Shown here piece after piece: positions 32,772 to 40,774 of a DNA stretch of 48,916 bases. The notes beneath the pieces are model-generated. The model did no database searches, was not told the origin of the DNA, and was given only the letters and a program-made list of their open reading frames with translations. Within the stretch, counting starts at the first letter, position 1; the number at the start of each line of letters is the position of its first letter. Origin of the DNA: Actinomycetota bacterium (GTDB lineage: Bacteria; Actinomycetota; Actinomycetes; Actinomycetales; Microbacteriaceae). The position numbers were made by a program, and so were the translations under genes. The DNA lies in contig SXMG01000097.1 of assembly GCA_005778835.1 (NCBI GenBank), positions 1-48,916 on the forward strand, in the 5' to 3' direction.

Positions 32772-34120
32772 GGCCGCGGCGAGAGAGTCGACGTCGAGGG
32801 CTCGGCCGCCGTGACCGGCTCGGGCTCGCGGGGGCGCTCACGGTCGATGGGCGGCACGGTGACACCGCGCAGCCGGCTCGCTGTGGCGAGGTAGACGAGC
32901 AGCACGAATCCCGCTTCGATGAGCAGGCGCGACTCGGCGAGGCTGTGCACGAGCAGCACGGTGAAGAGCAGCCCGGGCAGTAGCTGCAGCGCGGGGGTGG
33001 GGGCGTGGTCGCCGAGCGGAGCATCCACCGACCACGACAGCACGCGCGCGCCCGTCGTGACGATGAGAATCGTGAAGACGATCAAGCCGACCCAGCCGAG
33101 CTGCATGAGCACATCGAGCCACGCGTTGTGGGCCTGCAGGTAGCGAACCCCCTTGATGATGACGAGGTCGTCGAAGGGCTCGACCCACGGCGCCCAGTAG
33201 CTCACCCAGCCCCAGCCGAGCACGGGCCGCTGCTCGGCCAGCCCCGTCACGGCGGCCCAGATGTCGAGGCGGCCGGTGAGGTCGTCGCTGCGGCCGAGCA
33301 GGTCGAGCAGCTGCTCGCGCAGAGCGAGGGCGACCACGACGAGGCCTCCGGCGGCGAGAGCCGTGAGGCCGTAGAGCGTCAGCTGCCCGCGCGTCGAGAG
33401 GCGGCGGGCGACGATGATCAGCATGAGGGCGACGAGGGCCACGAGCCCCGCGACGATGACGGTCGACGAGCGAGTGAGTGCGAGCGTCAGCAGAGCGGCG
33501 CCGAGCCAGGCCCACCCGGCCACGAGCGACACGCGGCGCTCGGCGAGCTGAATGGCGAAGACGATCACGGCCAGGAGGGCGGCGAAGGCCAGCAGGTTGG
33601 CGTTGCCCGGAATGCCCTGAATGCGCCCGCCCTCGAACAGCAGGTTGCGCGACCAGAAGAACGGCAGCGGAATCGGCTCGTCGTACGACACCCACAGCGG
33701 CAGCACGGGGCGCCGGAAGATGGTCGCGACGACGAGTTCGAAGACGAGCGAGAGGCCGATGATGAGCCGCAGGGCGACCCCCAGCGCGCGCAGCAGCTGT
33801 TCGAGCGAGATCGTGTGCGCCATGACCACGCCGACGAAGGCGGTGGCCACGGTGACGATGACGCCGAGCGCGGTGGCGCCCGGGTAGAACGACCAGATCG
33901 TCGAAGCGGCCATGAGGCCCAGCAAGGTGCCGAGGGCGATCGGGATGCGTCGCAGACTCACCTTCCGTCGCACCGCGACGACGGCCCAGCCGACCACGAT
34001 GACGAGCGCGACGACGCCCCAGCCGTACCACGAGACCGTGTAGCGCCACGCGTCTCCCGAGAGCAGCGTGAACATCGTGAGCGCGGTGAGGGCAACGCGC
34101 CGGTCGCGAAGCCAGAACAT
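32768..34120 (-). CDS. O-antigen ligase/Wzy polymerase-like membrane protein (second copy)
   Basis: A 450-residue membrane protein with about 11 hydrophobic helices and a long outer loop containing GWGWVSYWAPWVEPFDD and AHNAWLDVLMQLGWVG, the family's loop and following helix. The C-terminal tail is hydrophilic (PREPEPVTAAEPSTS). It is paralogous to the gene at 29447. Having two in one operon suggests one polymerises and the other ligates, or that two glycans are made (inference). ATG at 34120 is preferred over upstream in-frame starts because a TAGGCT box lies seven bases before it and the hydrophobic core begins just after. It heads the operon 34120 to 29447. Confidence 0.83.
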   Translation of the reverse strand: MFWLRDRRVALTALTMFTLLSGDAWRYTVSWYGWGVVALVIVVGWAVVAVRRKVSLRRIPIALGTLLGLMAASTIWSFYPGATALGVIVTVATAFVGVVMAHTISLEQLLRALGVALRLIIGLSLVFELVVATIFRRPVLPLWVSYDEPIPLPFFWSRNLLFEGGRIQGIPGNANLLAFAALLAVIVFAIQLAERRVSLVAGWAWLGAALLTLALTRSSTVIVAGLVALVALMLIIVARRLSTRGQLTLYGLTALAAGGLVVVALALREQLLDLLGRSDDLTGRLDIWAAVTGLAEQRPVLGWGWVSYWAPWVEPFDDLVIIKGVRYLQAHNAWLDVLMQLGWVGLIVFTILIVTTGARVLSWSVDAPLGDHAPTPALQLLPGLLFTVLLVHSLAESRLLIEAGFVLLVYLATASRLRGVTVPPIDRERPREPEPVTAAEPSTSTLSPRP

Positions 34121-34127
34121 GGATGAG

Positions 34128-34133
34128 AGCCTA
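34128..34133 (-). promoter_or_regulatory. Candidate leaderless -10 box (TAGGCT) for the Wzy/FAD/GT2 operon
   Basis: On the minus strand TAGGCT ends seven bases before the ATG at 34120. It shares an 83-base divergent gap with the TACCGT box of the fusion gene. Confidence 0.5.
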
Positions 34134-34191
34134 CCCGCGGCAGGGGTGCGGGCATGGTGAGCAGACTTCGCACCCAGCCCGTTGCGGGCGC

Positions 34192-34197
34192 TACCGT
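34192..34197 (+). promoter_or_regulatory. Candidate leaderless -10 box (TACCGT) for the fusion gene
   Basis: TACCGT ends six bases before the GTG at 34204. No ribosome site precedes the GTG, which supports a leaderless start. Confidence 0.5.
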
Positions 34198-34203
34198 ACA
34201 CCT

Positions 34204-36951
34204 GTGGAGTTCACGTGGGCGAGCGGGTCGAGCGACGCGCTCTGCATCCCGTGCGGCGGTACACGCCCGGTCGAGTACGTCTTCGCATGGCAGAACGAGC
34301 TGGGCGGCCCGATGCGCGGAACCCGCTGCCTCGAGTGCGCCTCGATCACGATCGAGGGCGGCGACGTGCCGTTCACGCCTGACGACGCCTTCGTCGACGA
34401 CTACGTGCAGTCGGTGGGCGGCATCGATGCCATGCTCGCCAATCTCTACCGCGTCGAGGCGCCCGCGAACGCGCGTCTTCTCGATGTGGGCACGAACTAC
34501 GGCTTCACAGTTCGATTCGCTCGGGATGCTCTCGGCTGGCAGGCCGTCGGTGTCGAGCCGTCGTACGCGGGTCGGCGGGGCGCGCGCGACCTCGGCATCA
34601 CGATTCTCGACCAGTTCGTCACCGCCGAGACGCGGCTCGACGAGCGCTTCGACCTGATCGTGGCCTCCGAGGTCATCGAGCACGTGCCTGATCCGCTCGC
34701 GTTCGCCCAGGCCCTGCGCGCACATCTTGCGCCCGGGGGCGCTCTCGTGGTCACGACCCCGGCGGCCGAGGTGGTGGCGCCCGCGACCCAGGTGCAGGGC
34801 ATGCAGGCGATCAGCACGGGCGGCCACCTCTTTCTCGTGACGGCCGAAGGGCTCGACGCCCTGCTGCGCCGTGCCGGCTTCGGTTCGGTGTGCGTGCAGC
34901 GCGAGGGTCAGTCGCTGTATGCCACCGCTGCCGTCGAACCGGATCGAGCCCTCTCGGCGGTCGCAACCGGCCCGTCGCCGATCGAGGTCGCCGACTTCGT
35001 GGCGGCGCTCGCCGCCGACCCGACTGTGCCGCCCGCTGTGCAAACCGCCATGGCCGTGCGTCACTACCGGGCGCTCGTGAATCTTGGGCAGGATGCTCCC
35101 GAGGTCGAACTCGACACCTTTCGACGCGTGGCAGAGATCTACCCGCTCGACCTCGCGCGCCCCCGCGACGTGATCGCCGCGTTGCCGCGCCTCGCCCCGC
35201 TGCCGCTGCTCGTCGCCCCGGCGGCATTCGCCGCGGGCATGCGACGCGTCGTGCACCGCCACGGTTGGCCCGAGGCCGTCGACTTCTTCGAGCTCGCCGA
35301 CGCCGCCGTCGCCGAGCAGCGTCGTCGGGCCGAGACCCACGACGGCGACGCCCGGCTCATCGAGGCGCAGTCGCGCGCCCACCGCCTGCTCGCCCTGCTG
35401 CACACCGACCCGCCTCGCGCGGTCGCCGAGTGGCAGCGCCTGCTACAGTCGGGGCAGCTCGTCGACCCCGCGAGCTGGACGGTGCGGCTCTTCGTCGAGG
35501 CGAGCGCCCTCGGGCTGCACTCGCTCTTCGACGAGGCGCTCGCGCCGATCGCCAACGCCATCGTCGAGCTCGGTGCCGATGGGGGAGAAGCGCACGCCGT
35601 CGCCGCGATCGACGCCGCCTACCTCCTGGCGCGGGCCGCCGCCGGGCACCGCGACCGCTGGTGCGCCACGCAGTGGATCTCGGTCGCCGAGAACGTGCTG
35701 CAGGCCCGCATCGACGTGCTGTCGGACGAGTGGATGTCGGTCGCGCGCGAGCTGCACGCGACCCTGCGCGCCGAGCTGGCCGAGCTGCGGCCCGAGGCGA
35801 TTCCGTCGGTGGTGCCCATGCCGGGCCCCGAGCACGAAGCCATTCTGTGGGCGAACGCCGAGACCGACATCGTGCCGGGTGCCGTGAGCGTGATCATGGC
35901 CCTCTACCGGGGCGAGGCCTACGTGCGCGAGGCCCTCGAGTCGGTGGCTGCGCAGACCCTTGCACCTCTCGAAGTGATCGTCGTCGACGACGGATCCCCC
36001 GACGACTCGGTGGCGCTCATCGAGAGCCTCTCGCTGCCCGTCGAGCTGCGCATCGTGCGGCAGAGCAACGCGGGTCAGAGCGCCGCACGCAATGCGGGCA
36101 TCCGCGCGGCACGGGGTGAGTTCATCGCGTTTCTCGATCAGGACGACGCCTGGCGGCCCGACCACCTGGCGGTGCTGGTCGAGACGATCGAGGCCGATGC
36201 CGCTCTGGCCTGGGTCTACGGCGATTTCGACCTCATCGATGATGACGGCAGCACGCTCGTGCGCTCGTACCTCACCGAGACGAAGGTGCTGCTCGACCGT
36301 CGCACGGTCGCCGACCTCGTGCGCACCGACATCATGGCGCTGCCGTCGGCGAGCATCATGCGGCGCTCGGCCCTCGTCGCAGTGCGCGGCTTCGACCGCC
36401 GGCTGTCGGGCTACGAAGACGACGAGCTGTGCATCCGGCTGTTCCGCGCGGGGTGGGCCGTGGCGCCGCAGCTGCGCACGCGCGCCCGCTACCGCACCCA
36501 CGGTGCCAACGCTTCCGCCTCGGTGGCCTTCTTGCGCAGCCGGCTGATCTTTCTGCAATTGCTCGTCGAGCACTACCCGAGCGCGGCGACGGCGTCGACT
36601 CCCGCGGCCGAGCTGGCTGCCGAGCGGCTGCTGCGTTCGACGACGGCTGAATACTTCGCGGCCCTCGTCGCGGGCGACGACCGGCTGGCGCGCACGATCG
36701 CGTGGGCGATCGAGCGACTCGTGCCGCTGTCGTCAGCGGTCTCGTCGTACCACCGCATGGGCCTGAGCCTCATGCGGCGACCGCGACGGATGCGGGCAGC
36801 CATGCGCGTGGCCGGCATCATGCCCGGCCCGCTGCGCCGTCGGCTCGTGCCGCCCATGGCGCTGCAGGCGCGCGAGCAGCTCAGGCGCCGCAGCCGCGGC
36901 CCCGCCGTGTTCGATCTCAGCGACCGGCCCGACTGGGTGCGCAACCACTGA
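34204..36951 (+). CDS. Bifunctional methyltransferase-glycosyltransferase (GT2) fusion
   Basis: A 915-residue protein. The N-terminal zinc-knuckle-like part has C14xxC17 and C42xxC45. A class I SAM methyltransferase follows, with motif I LLDVGTNYG (D94-G100), ASEVIEHVPDP and a GGALVVTTPA strand (to about 250). A helical middle (about 260-555) is unassigned. A GT2 domain covers about 562-790 with VSVIMALYRGEAYVREAL, VVDDGSPDDS, the metal site FLDQDDAW (D645, D647, D648) and GYEDDELCIRLFRAG. A basic C-terminal tail ends it. It could extend and methyl-cap a glycan, a known way of ending O-antigen chains; here that is inference. GTG 34204 gives Cys motifs at the extreme N terminus and fits a leaderless box. 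It is divergent from the Wzy operon. Confidence 0.83.
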   Translation: MEFTWASGSSDALCIPCGGTRPVEYVFAWQNELGGPMRGTRCLECASITIEGGDVPFTPDDAFVDDYVQSVGGIDAMLANLYRVEAPANARLLDVGTNYGFTVRFARDALGWQAVGVEPSYAGRRGARDLGITILDQFVTAETRLDERFDLIVASEVIEHVPDPLAFAQALRAHLAPGGALVVTTPAAEVVAPATQVQGMQAISTGGHLFLVTAEGLDALLRRAGFGSVCVQREGQSLYATAAVEPDRALSAVATGPSPIEVADFVAALAADPTVPPAVQTAMAVRHYRALVNLGQDAPEVELDTFRRVAEIYPLDLARPRDVIAALPRLAPLPLLVAPAAFAAGMRRVVHRHGWPEAVDFFELADAAVAEQRRRAETHDGDARLIEAQSRAHRLLALLHTDPPRAVAEWQRLLQSGQLVDPASWTVRLFVEASALGLHSLFDEALAPIANAIVELGADGGEAHAVAAIDAAYLLARAAAGHRDRWCATQWISVAENVLQARIDVLSDEWMSVARELHATLRAELAELRPEAIPSVVPMPGPEHEAILWANAETDIVPGAVSVIMALYRGEAYVREALESVAAQTLAPLEVIVVDDGSPDDSVALIESLSLPVELRIVRQSNAGQSAARNAGIRAARGEFIAFLDQDDAWRPDHLAVLVETIEADAALAWVYGDFDLIDDDGSTLVRSYLTETKVLLDRRTVADLVRTDIMALPSASIMRRSALVAVRGFDRRLSGYEDDELCIRLFRAGWAVAPQLRTRARYRTHGANASASVAFLRSRLIFLQLLVEHYPSAATASTPAAELAAERLLRSTTAEYFAALVAGDDRLARTIAWAIERLVPLSSAVSSYHRMGLSLMRRPRRMRAAMRVAGIMPGPLRRRLVPPMALQAREQLRRRSRGPAVFDLSDRPDWVRNH

Positions 36952-36953
36952 GG

Positions 36954-36974
36954 GCTCGCGCAGCGTGAGCGAGC
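36954..36974. terminator. Candidate hairpin between convergent genes
   Basis: GCTCGC and GCGAGC arms with a nine-base spacer lie in the 46-base gap between two convergent stops, two bases after the fusion gene stop. There is no T run on either side, so support is positional. Confidence 0.3.
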
Positions 36975-36997
36975 ATCCGCCCCCCGCGTTCTGAGGT

Positions 36998-38176
36998 CTA
37001 GACGAATGCGCCGACGCCCGTGATGGCGCGCCCGACGATGAGGCTGTTCATCTCGCGCGTGCCCTCGTAGCTGTAGAGCGCTTCGGCGTCGGCGTGGAAT
37101 CGCGCCACGTCGTAGTCGAGCACGATGCCGTTGCCGCCGAGCAGCTCGCGGCAGAGGCCGACGGTCTCGCGCATCGACGTGGTCGCGAAGGCTTTGGCGA
37201 GCGAGGCGTGCTCGTCGCGCTGCACGCCGTCGTCGAGCATCTGCGAGACGCGCGTGCACAGCGCGATGCTCGCCGTGATGTTGCCGAGGCTGCGGCTCAG
37301 CAGGTCTTGCACGAGCTGGTGGCTCGCGATGGGCTTGCCGAACTGCTCGCGGGTCTTCGCGTACTCGACCGCGGCTTCGTAAGCGCCGATCGAGGTGCCG
37401 ACCGCAGCCCAGGCTACTTCGGCGCGGGTCAGGCGCAGCACGGCGGCGGTGTCGCGGAACGAGTTCGCGTTCTGCAGCCGGTGCGACTCGGGCACGCGTA
37501 CGTTCTCGAGCGTGATGTCGGCGTTCTGCACGATGCGCAGGGCCTGCTTGCGCTCGATCTTGGTCGCCGTGTAGCCGGGCGTGCTCGTCGGCACGATGAA
37601 GCCCTTGACCTGGCCGTCTTCGGTGCTCTTCGCCCAGATGATGGTGATGTCGCTGAAGGTTGCGTTGCCGATCCAGCGCTTGCTGCCGTTGAGCACCCAC
37701 TCGTCGCCCTCGCGGGTCGCGGTCGTGCGCAGGCCCTGCGCCGAGTCGCTGCCCGAGAGCGGCTCGGTCAGCCCGAACGCGCCGATGATCTCACCGGTCT
37801 TGAGCTTCGGCAGCCATTCGGCGCGCTGCTCGGGCGAGCCCGCGACGCCGATCGAGCCCATGGCGAGGCCGTTTTGCACGCCGACGTAGGTAGCGATACT
37901 CGCGTCGACGCGCGCCATCTCGAGGGCGGTCCAGCCGCCGTAGACGGCGCTGTAGTCGCCCGCCTTGGTCTCCTCCCACAGGTTGCCGAACACCTGCTGG
38001 TCGTGCAGGCCGGGCAAGATCTGGCGGGGGAACTCGGCGCGATCCCAGTAGTCGTTGACGACCGGCTTCACCTCGCTCTCGAGAAAGGTGCGCAGCCGCA
38101 CGAGCTGCTCTTTCTCGTGGTCGCGCAGAAGTGCTTCGAAGCCGTAGAAATCGCTGGCGAGCGTGGGGAAGGTCAT
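36998..38176 (-). CDS. Acyl-CoA dehydrogenase (glutaryl-CoA dehydrogenase-like)
   Basis: A 392-residue flavoenzyme that oxidises an acyl-CoA at the alpha-beta bond. Visible elements are the FAD-binding FGLTEPLSGSDSA (usual TEPxxGSD), GSKRWIGNATFSD, KTREQFGKPIASHQLVQ, LLGGNGI, and the catalytic base E371 in SYEGTREMN. The SYEGT context and R-rich FAD contacts resemble the glutaryl-CoA dehydrogenase branch. It has no evident tie to the glycan genes around it, and is probably a metabolic gene sitting between two modules. ATG with a TAGCCT box six bases upstream, so likely leaderless. Confidence 0.9.
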   Translation of the reverse strand: MTFPTLASDFYGFEALLRDHEKEQLVRLRTFLESEVKPVVNDYWDRAEFPRQILPGLHDQQVFGNLWEETKAGDYSAVYGGWTALEMARVDASIATYVGVQNGLAMGSIGVAGSPEQRAEWLPKLKTGEIIGAFGLTEPLSGSDSAQGLRTTATREGDEWVLNGSKRWIGNATFSDITIIWAKSTEDGQVKGFIVPTSTPGYTATKIERKQALRIVQNADITLENVRVPESHRLQNANSFRDTAAVLRLTRAEVAWAAVGTSIGAYEAAVEYAKTREQFGKPIASHQLVQDLLSRSLGNITASIALCTRVSQMLDDGVQRDEHASLAKAFATTSMRETVGLCRELLGGNGIVLDYDVARFHADAEALYSYEGTREMNSLIVGRAITGVGAFV

Positions 38177-38182
38177 GGCGCG

Positions 38183-38188
38183 AGGCTA
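38183..38188 (-). promoter_or_regulatory. Candidate leaderless -10 box (TAGCCT) for the acyl-CoA dehydrogenase
   Basis: On the minus strand TAGCCT ends six bases before the ATG at 38176. The remaining 38189-38294 stretch holds no gene that I can support. Confidence 0.5.
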
Positions 38189-38294
38189 CGCCCGCTGCCT
38201 GCGCGCGGCCAGCGCTTTGTGCCGCGACCCCACGGGCGCCCCGCGGCGGGCTCTGCCCCTTGTCGAGAGGGCACGAACTGTGCGGGTCGTCACC

Positions 38295-38348
38295 CGATCG
38301 TGACCGGCGGATGCGCTCGAGGTCTTCTCGCCTTCGTATGCTGGCGGC
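38295..38348 (+). repeat. Promoter-region repeat, copy 1 (TATGCT at 38337-38342)
   Basis: These 54 bases align without gaps to 39566-39619 with 48 identities by hand count. Both copies end directly at the start codon of a lipoprotein gene and contain TATGCT six bases before the ATG, so the unit is a shared leaderless promoter with conserved upstream DNA. Confidence 0.75.
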
Positions 38349-39530
38349 ATGAGCACTTCTCGCGGCGGATTCGCGATCGGCATGGGTCTCGTCGTTATCA
38401 GCAGCCTCCTGCTCGCTGGCTGCGCCACGGGCGAGCAGTCGGCGGTCGCGCCCGAGGGAGCCACCGTCGAGGCGCCGGCTGACAGTGAAGCGCCGCTGCT
38501 GGTGCCGAGCGACTTGCCAGTCGAAGCGCCGACCGACGAGATACTCGAGGCCATCGACGAACCTGGAGAGCAGACCTACCCGCGCACCTGGCCGCTCGAC
38601 GCCTGGACGTCCGTGGCAGTGCCGGCCGCCCCGACCCCGAGGCTCACGACGACCTGCTCGCGCTTGCTCGACGAGGCGGGCCGCCCGGTCGGAGTGCGAC
38701 TGCTGACTGTTCAGCCCACGATCTACTCGGTGGCGGTGCGCCAGGCCGGTGCCACCGTCTGCGCGTTCGCTTTCGACCTGCCGAGCGGCACCACCACGGT
38801 GATGCTGACGCTCTTCGCCGACCTGGGGCCCAAACTTTCGTCGTCCCTGTCGTGCTCGTCATCGGGGGTAGGCGTCGTGCCGACACAGTGCAGCGGCGCC
38901 GTGGGAGTCGGCAACGGTTTCGCGAGGCTCGACTACGAGCTGCCGTTCGACGCCGACTACATGGAGGGCCGCACTGAGGCCCAGGCGATTCTGCAGGCAG
39001 CGCAACGCGAGCTCGAGTTTCCGGCCGGACTTCGGCCGCCGCCGTCGACCAACAGCGCGGCGATGAGTTCTTCGCCTGAACCGTGTGATCCGAGCGCCGA
39101 GCAGAAGGCGGCGGTGTTCAGTCAGGTCGACGTGTACGACGGCCGCACCGACGTGTACCGAGCCAGCAATGAGATCAATTCCGTGGGCACCTTCACGCAC
39201 GAGCGCATCGCGGTCAAGGGCTGCGCCTGGTACTTCGGTTGGCAGTCTGCCTCGATCTCGATCGTGCCCTGGGGCGGGTGGGCGGTCGGCGAGCCCGGAG
39301 TCGTCGGCACTCCGGTCGACGTGCTCGGCGCTGATGCCGCGTTGCGCACTGAGAGGCCGTATCTCGACTACACCACCGGCGACGAGCGCGACATGGTCGA
39401 GGTCACGCTCATCACGAGCGCGCGCGGCAGCGTCGTCTTCGTCACGATGCAGGTGTTGCCCGGCCAGCTGCCCTACTGGCGTGAGCGCCTCGTCGGCATC
39501 ACTGAGGCGATCGTCGGCACCGAGCCCTGA
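38349..39530 (+). CDS. Lipoprotein of unknown function, first of a pair
   Basis: A 393-residue protein with a lipoprotein signal: a hydrophobic segment ends in the lipobox LLAGC (Cys at about 25), so it should be anchored to the outer face of the membrane. An acidic Pro/Ala/Glu-rich linker follows. The rest is beta-rich with scattered Cys residues (including TTCSRLL, CSSSGVGVVPTQC and EPCDPSAEQ) and may form two similar halves of about 150 residues. I do not recognise a family. It shares its upstream region, but little protein sequence, with the lipoprotein at 39620. Start ATG directly after a TATGCT box. Confidence 0.8.
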   Translation: MSTSRGGFAIGMGLVVISSLLLAGCATGEQSAVAPEGATVEAPADSEAPLLVPSDLPVEAPTDEILEAIDEPGEQTYPRTWPLDAWTSVAVPAAPTPRLTTTCSRLLDEAGRPVGVRLLTVQPTIYSVAVRQAGATVCAFAFDLPSGTTTVMLTLFADLGPKLSSSLSCSSSGVGVVPTQCSGAVGVGNGFARLDYELPFDADYMEGRTEAQAILQAAQRELEFPAGLRPPPSTNSAAMSSSPEPCDPSAEQKAAVFSQVDVYDGRTDVYRASNEINSVGTFTHERIAVKGCAWYFGWQSASISIVPWGGWAVGEPGVVGTPVDVLGADAALRTERPYLDYTTGDERDMVEVTLITSARGSVVFVTMQVLPGQLPYWRERLVGITEAIVGTEP

Positions 39531-39565
39531 CGACAGCACGGTCGCGCTTCGCCCGCATCGACACG

Positions 39566-39619
39566 CGATCGTGATTCGCGGATGCGCCCGAGGTCTTCTC
39601 GGCTTCGTATGCTGGCGCC
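39566..39619 (+). repeat. Promoter-region repeat, copy 2 (TATGCT at 39608-39613)
   Basis: Second copy of the 54-base promoter unit described at 38295. The six mismatches are at three adjacent bases near the left side and three single positions; the central CGAGGTCTTCTCG block and TTCGTATGCTGGCG are the same in both. Confidence 0.75.
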
Positions 39620-40723
39620 ATGGGGTCTTTTCGGTCGCGCCTGATCGTGCTCACCGCAGCACCGTTGCTCGTCGTGAGCCTGTCGGCGTGCGTGCCTGCA
39701 TCAGAACCCGAGCCCGGGCAGCCGCAGACCCCCGAGGCGACGCCGACCGAGACCGTCGCGGCTCCGACTCCTCCCGGCCCCCGCATTCCGGTGACGTGCG
39801 AAGAACTCTTCGCCGGCCTTGACGGCTTCACGGGTGACCCCGCAGAGCCCGTGGAATTCTCCTCGGCAGCGCCGGTTCAGGCGATTCTCGACCAAGCCGG
39901 TTTCGCCTTCTGCCAGGTCGACGGTCGCCTGGGTGCCACGGCCGTGTCCATCACCAGCATCGTGGGCGTCGACTTCGACGTGTCCAAGATTCAAGGTGAC
40001 ATCGACACGTTCGAGCAGTACGGCGGCATCGACACGATCAGTGGTGGCGAACTGTCGTGGACAGAGTGCCGAGCGGCAGATCAGCCCGGCTACTGCCTGA
40101 CCAACGTGTATGCCAACGGCTATCTGTTCGAGTTCTCGACGAGCCCTGAAGGTTCGATAGCGGCAGATTTCGATGCCGCGCTGCGTTCGTTCGCGCAAGA
40201 AGTAGGTTCGCGCATGGCCGCCTGGCCGGCTGCCCCGCCGCCGTGGGTCGCACCCGAGGGTGCACTCTCATGGTCGAGCGAGTGCGACACCGACGTCGCT
40301 GCCACCGACGGCGGCGTTCGTGCTGCGATGCCGTTCGACTCGAGACCGCCCATCTACTGGGGCAGTGGTGACGGGTTTCCGCTCATCTACACCGCGCTGT
40401 CGCGCCAGGGCTTCATGGAGTGCGCGTGGGAGAGCAGCGGCGAAGATTTCGGTTTCGCTGTCGTGATCATCGCGCCTGGTGCCGGGTGGATTCTCGAGCA
40501 GGGCCAGACTCTGCCGGGTCGACCGATCGACTACCCCGGAGCCCTCGCGGCGACTGTCGTCGATGAGTCGCAGAACTCGAGCGTGGTGGTCTGGATGGTG
40601 ATCGACGACAGCCTTCTAGTCATCGATCTCGACACGGGCTATCTCATCGACGACCGACCAGGTGAGATCGCCGCAGCGTTGCGGGTCGCCGACGCGGTCG
40701 TCGCCGATTTCGGGGCCCCGTAG
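39620..40723 (+). CDS. Lipoprotein of unknown function, second of a pair
   Basis: A 367-residue protein with a lipoprotein signal ending in the lipobox SLSAC (Cys at about 24), followed by a Pro/Thr/Glu linker. The remainder has two parts with conserved-looking Cys and Trp positions (TCEELFAG, FCQVDG, WTECRA, GYCLTNVY; then SSECDTD and MECAWESSG), suggesting a duplicated extracytoplasmic fold of about 150 residues each. No family recognised. Its promoter region is nearly identical to that of the preceding lipoprotein gene, so the two are probably regulated together although transcribed separately. Confidence 0.8.
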   Translation: MGSFRSRLIVLTAAPLLVVSLSACVPASEPEPGQPQTPEATPTETVAAPTPPGPRIPVTCEELFAGLDGFTGDPAEPVEFSSAAPVQAILDQAGFAFCQVDGRLGATAVSITSIVGVDFDVSKIQGDIDTFEQYGGIDTISGGELSWTECRAADQPGYCLTNVYANGYLFEFSTSPEGSIAADFDAALRSFAQEVGSRMAAWPAAPPPWVAPEGALSWSSECDTDVAATDGGVRAAMPFDSRPPIYWGSGDGFPLIYTALSRQGFMECAWESSGEDFGFAVVIIAPGAGWILEQGQTLPGRPIDYPGALAATVVDESQNSSVVVWMVIDDSLLVIDLDTGYLIDDRPGEIAAALRVADAVVADFGAP

Positions 40724-40744
40724 GAGTCGCCGCCGACGGTCGGC

Positions 40745-40770
40745 TAGCGTGAAAGCTCCGACCCAGGAGG
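40745..40770 (+). promoter_or_regulatory. -10 box and strong ribosome site for manA
   Basis: TAGCGT (40745-40750) is followed by the full AGGAGG ribosome site at 40765-40770, four bases before the GTG. This is the strongest ribosome site in the window and contrasts with the leaderless starts around it. Confidence 0.5.
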
Positions 40771-40774
40771 ACCC

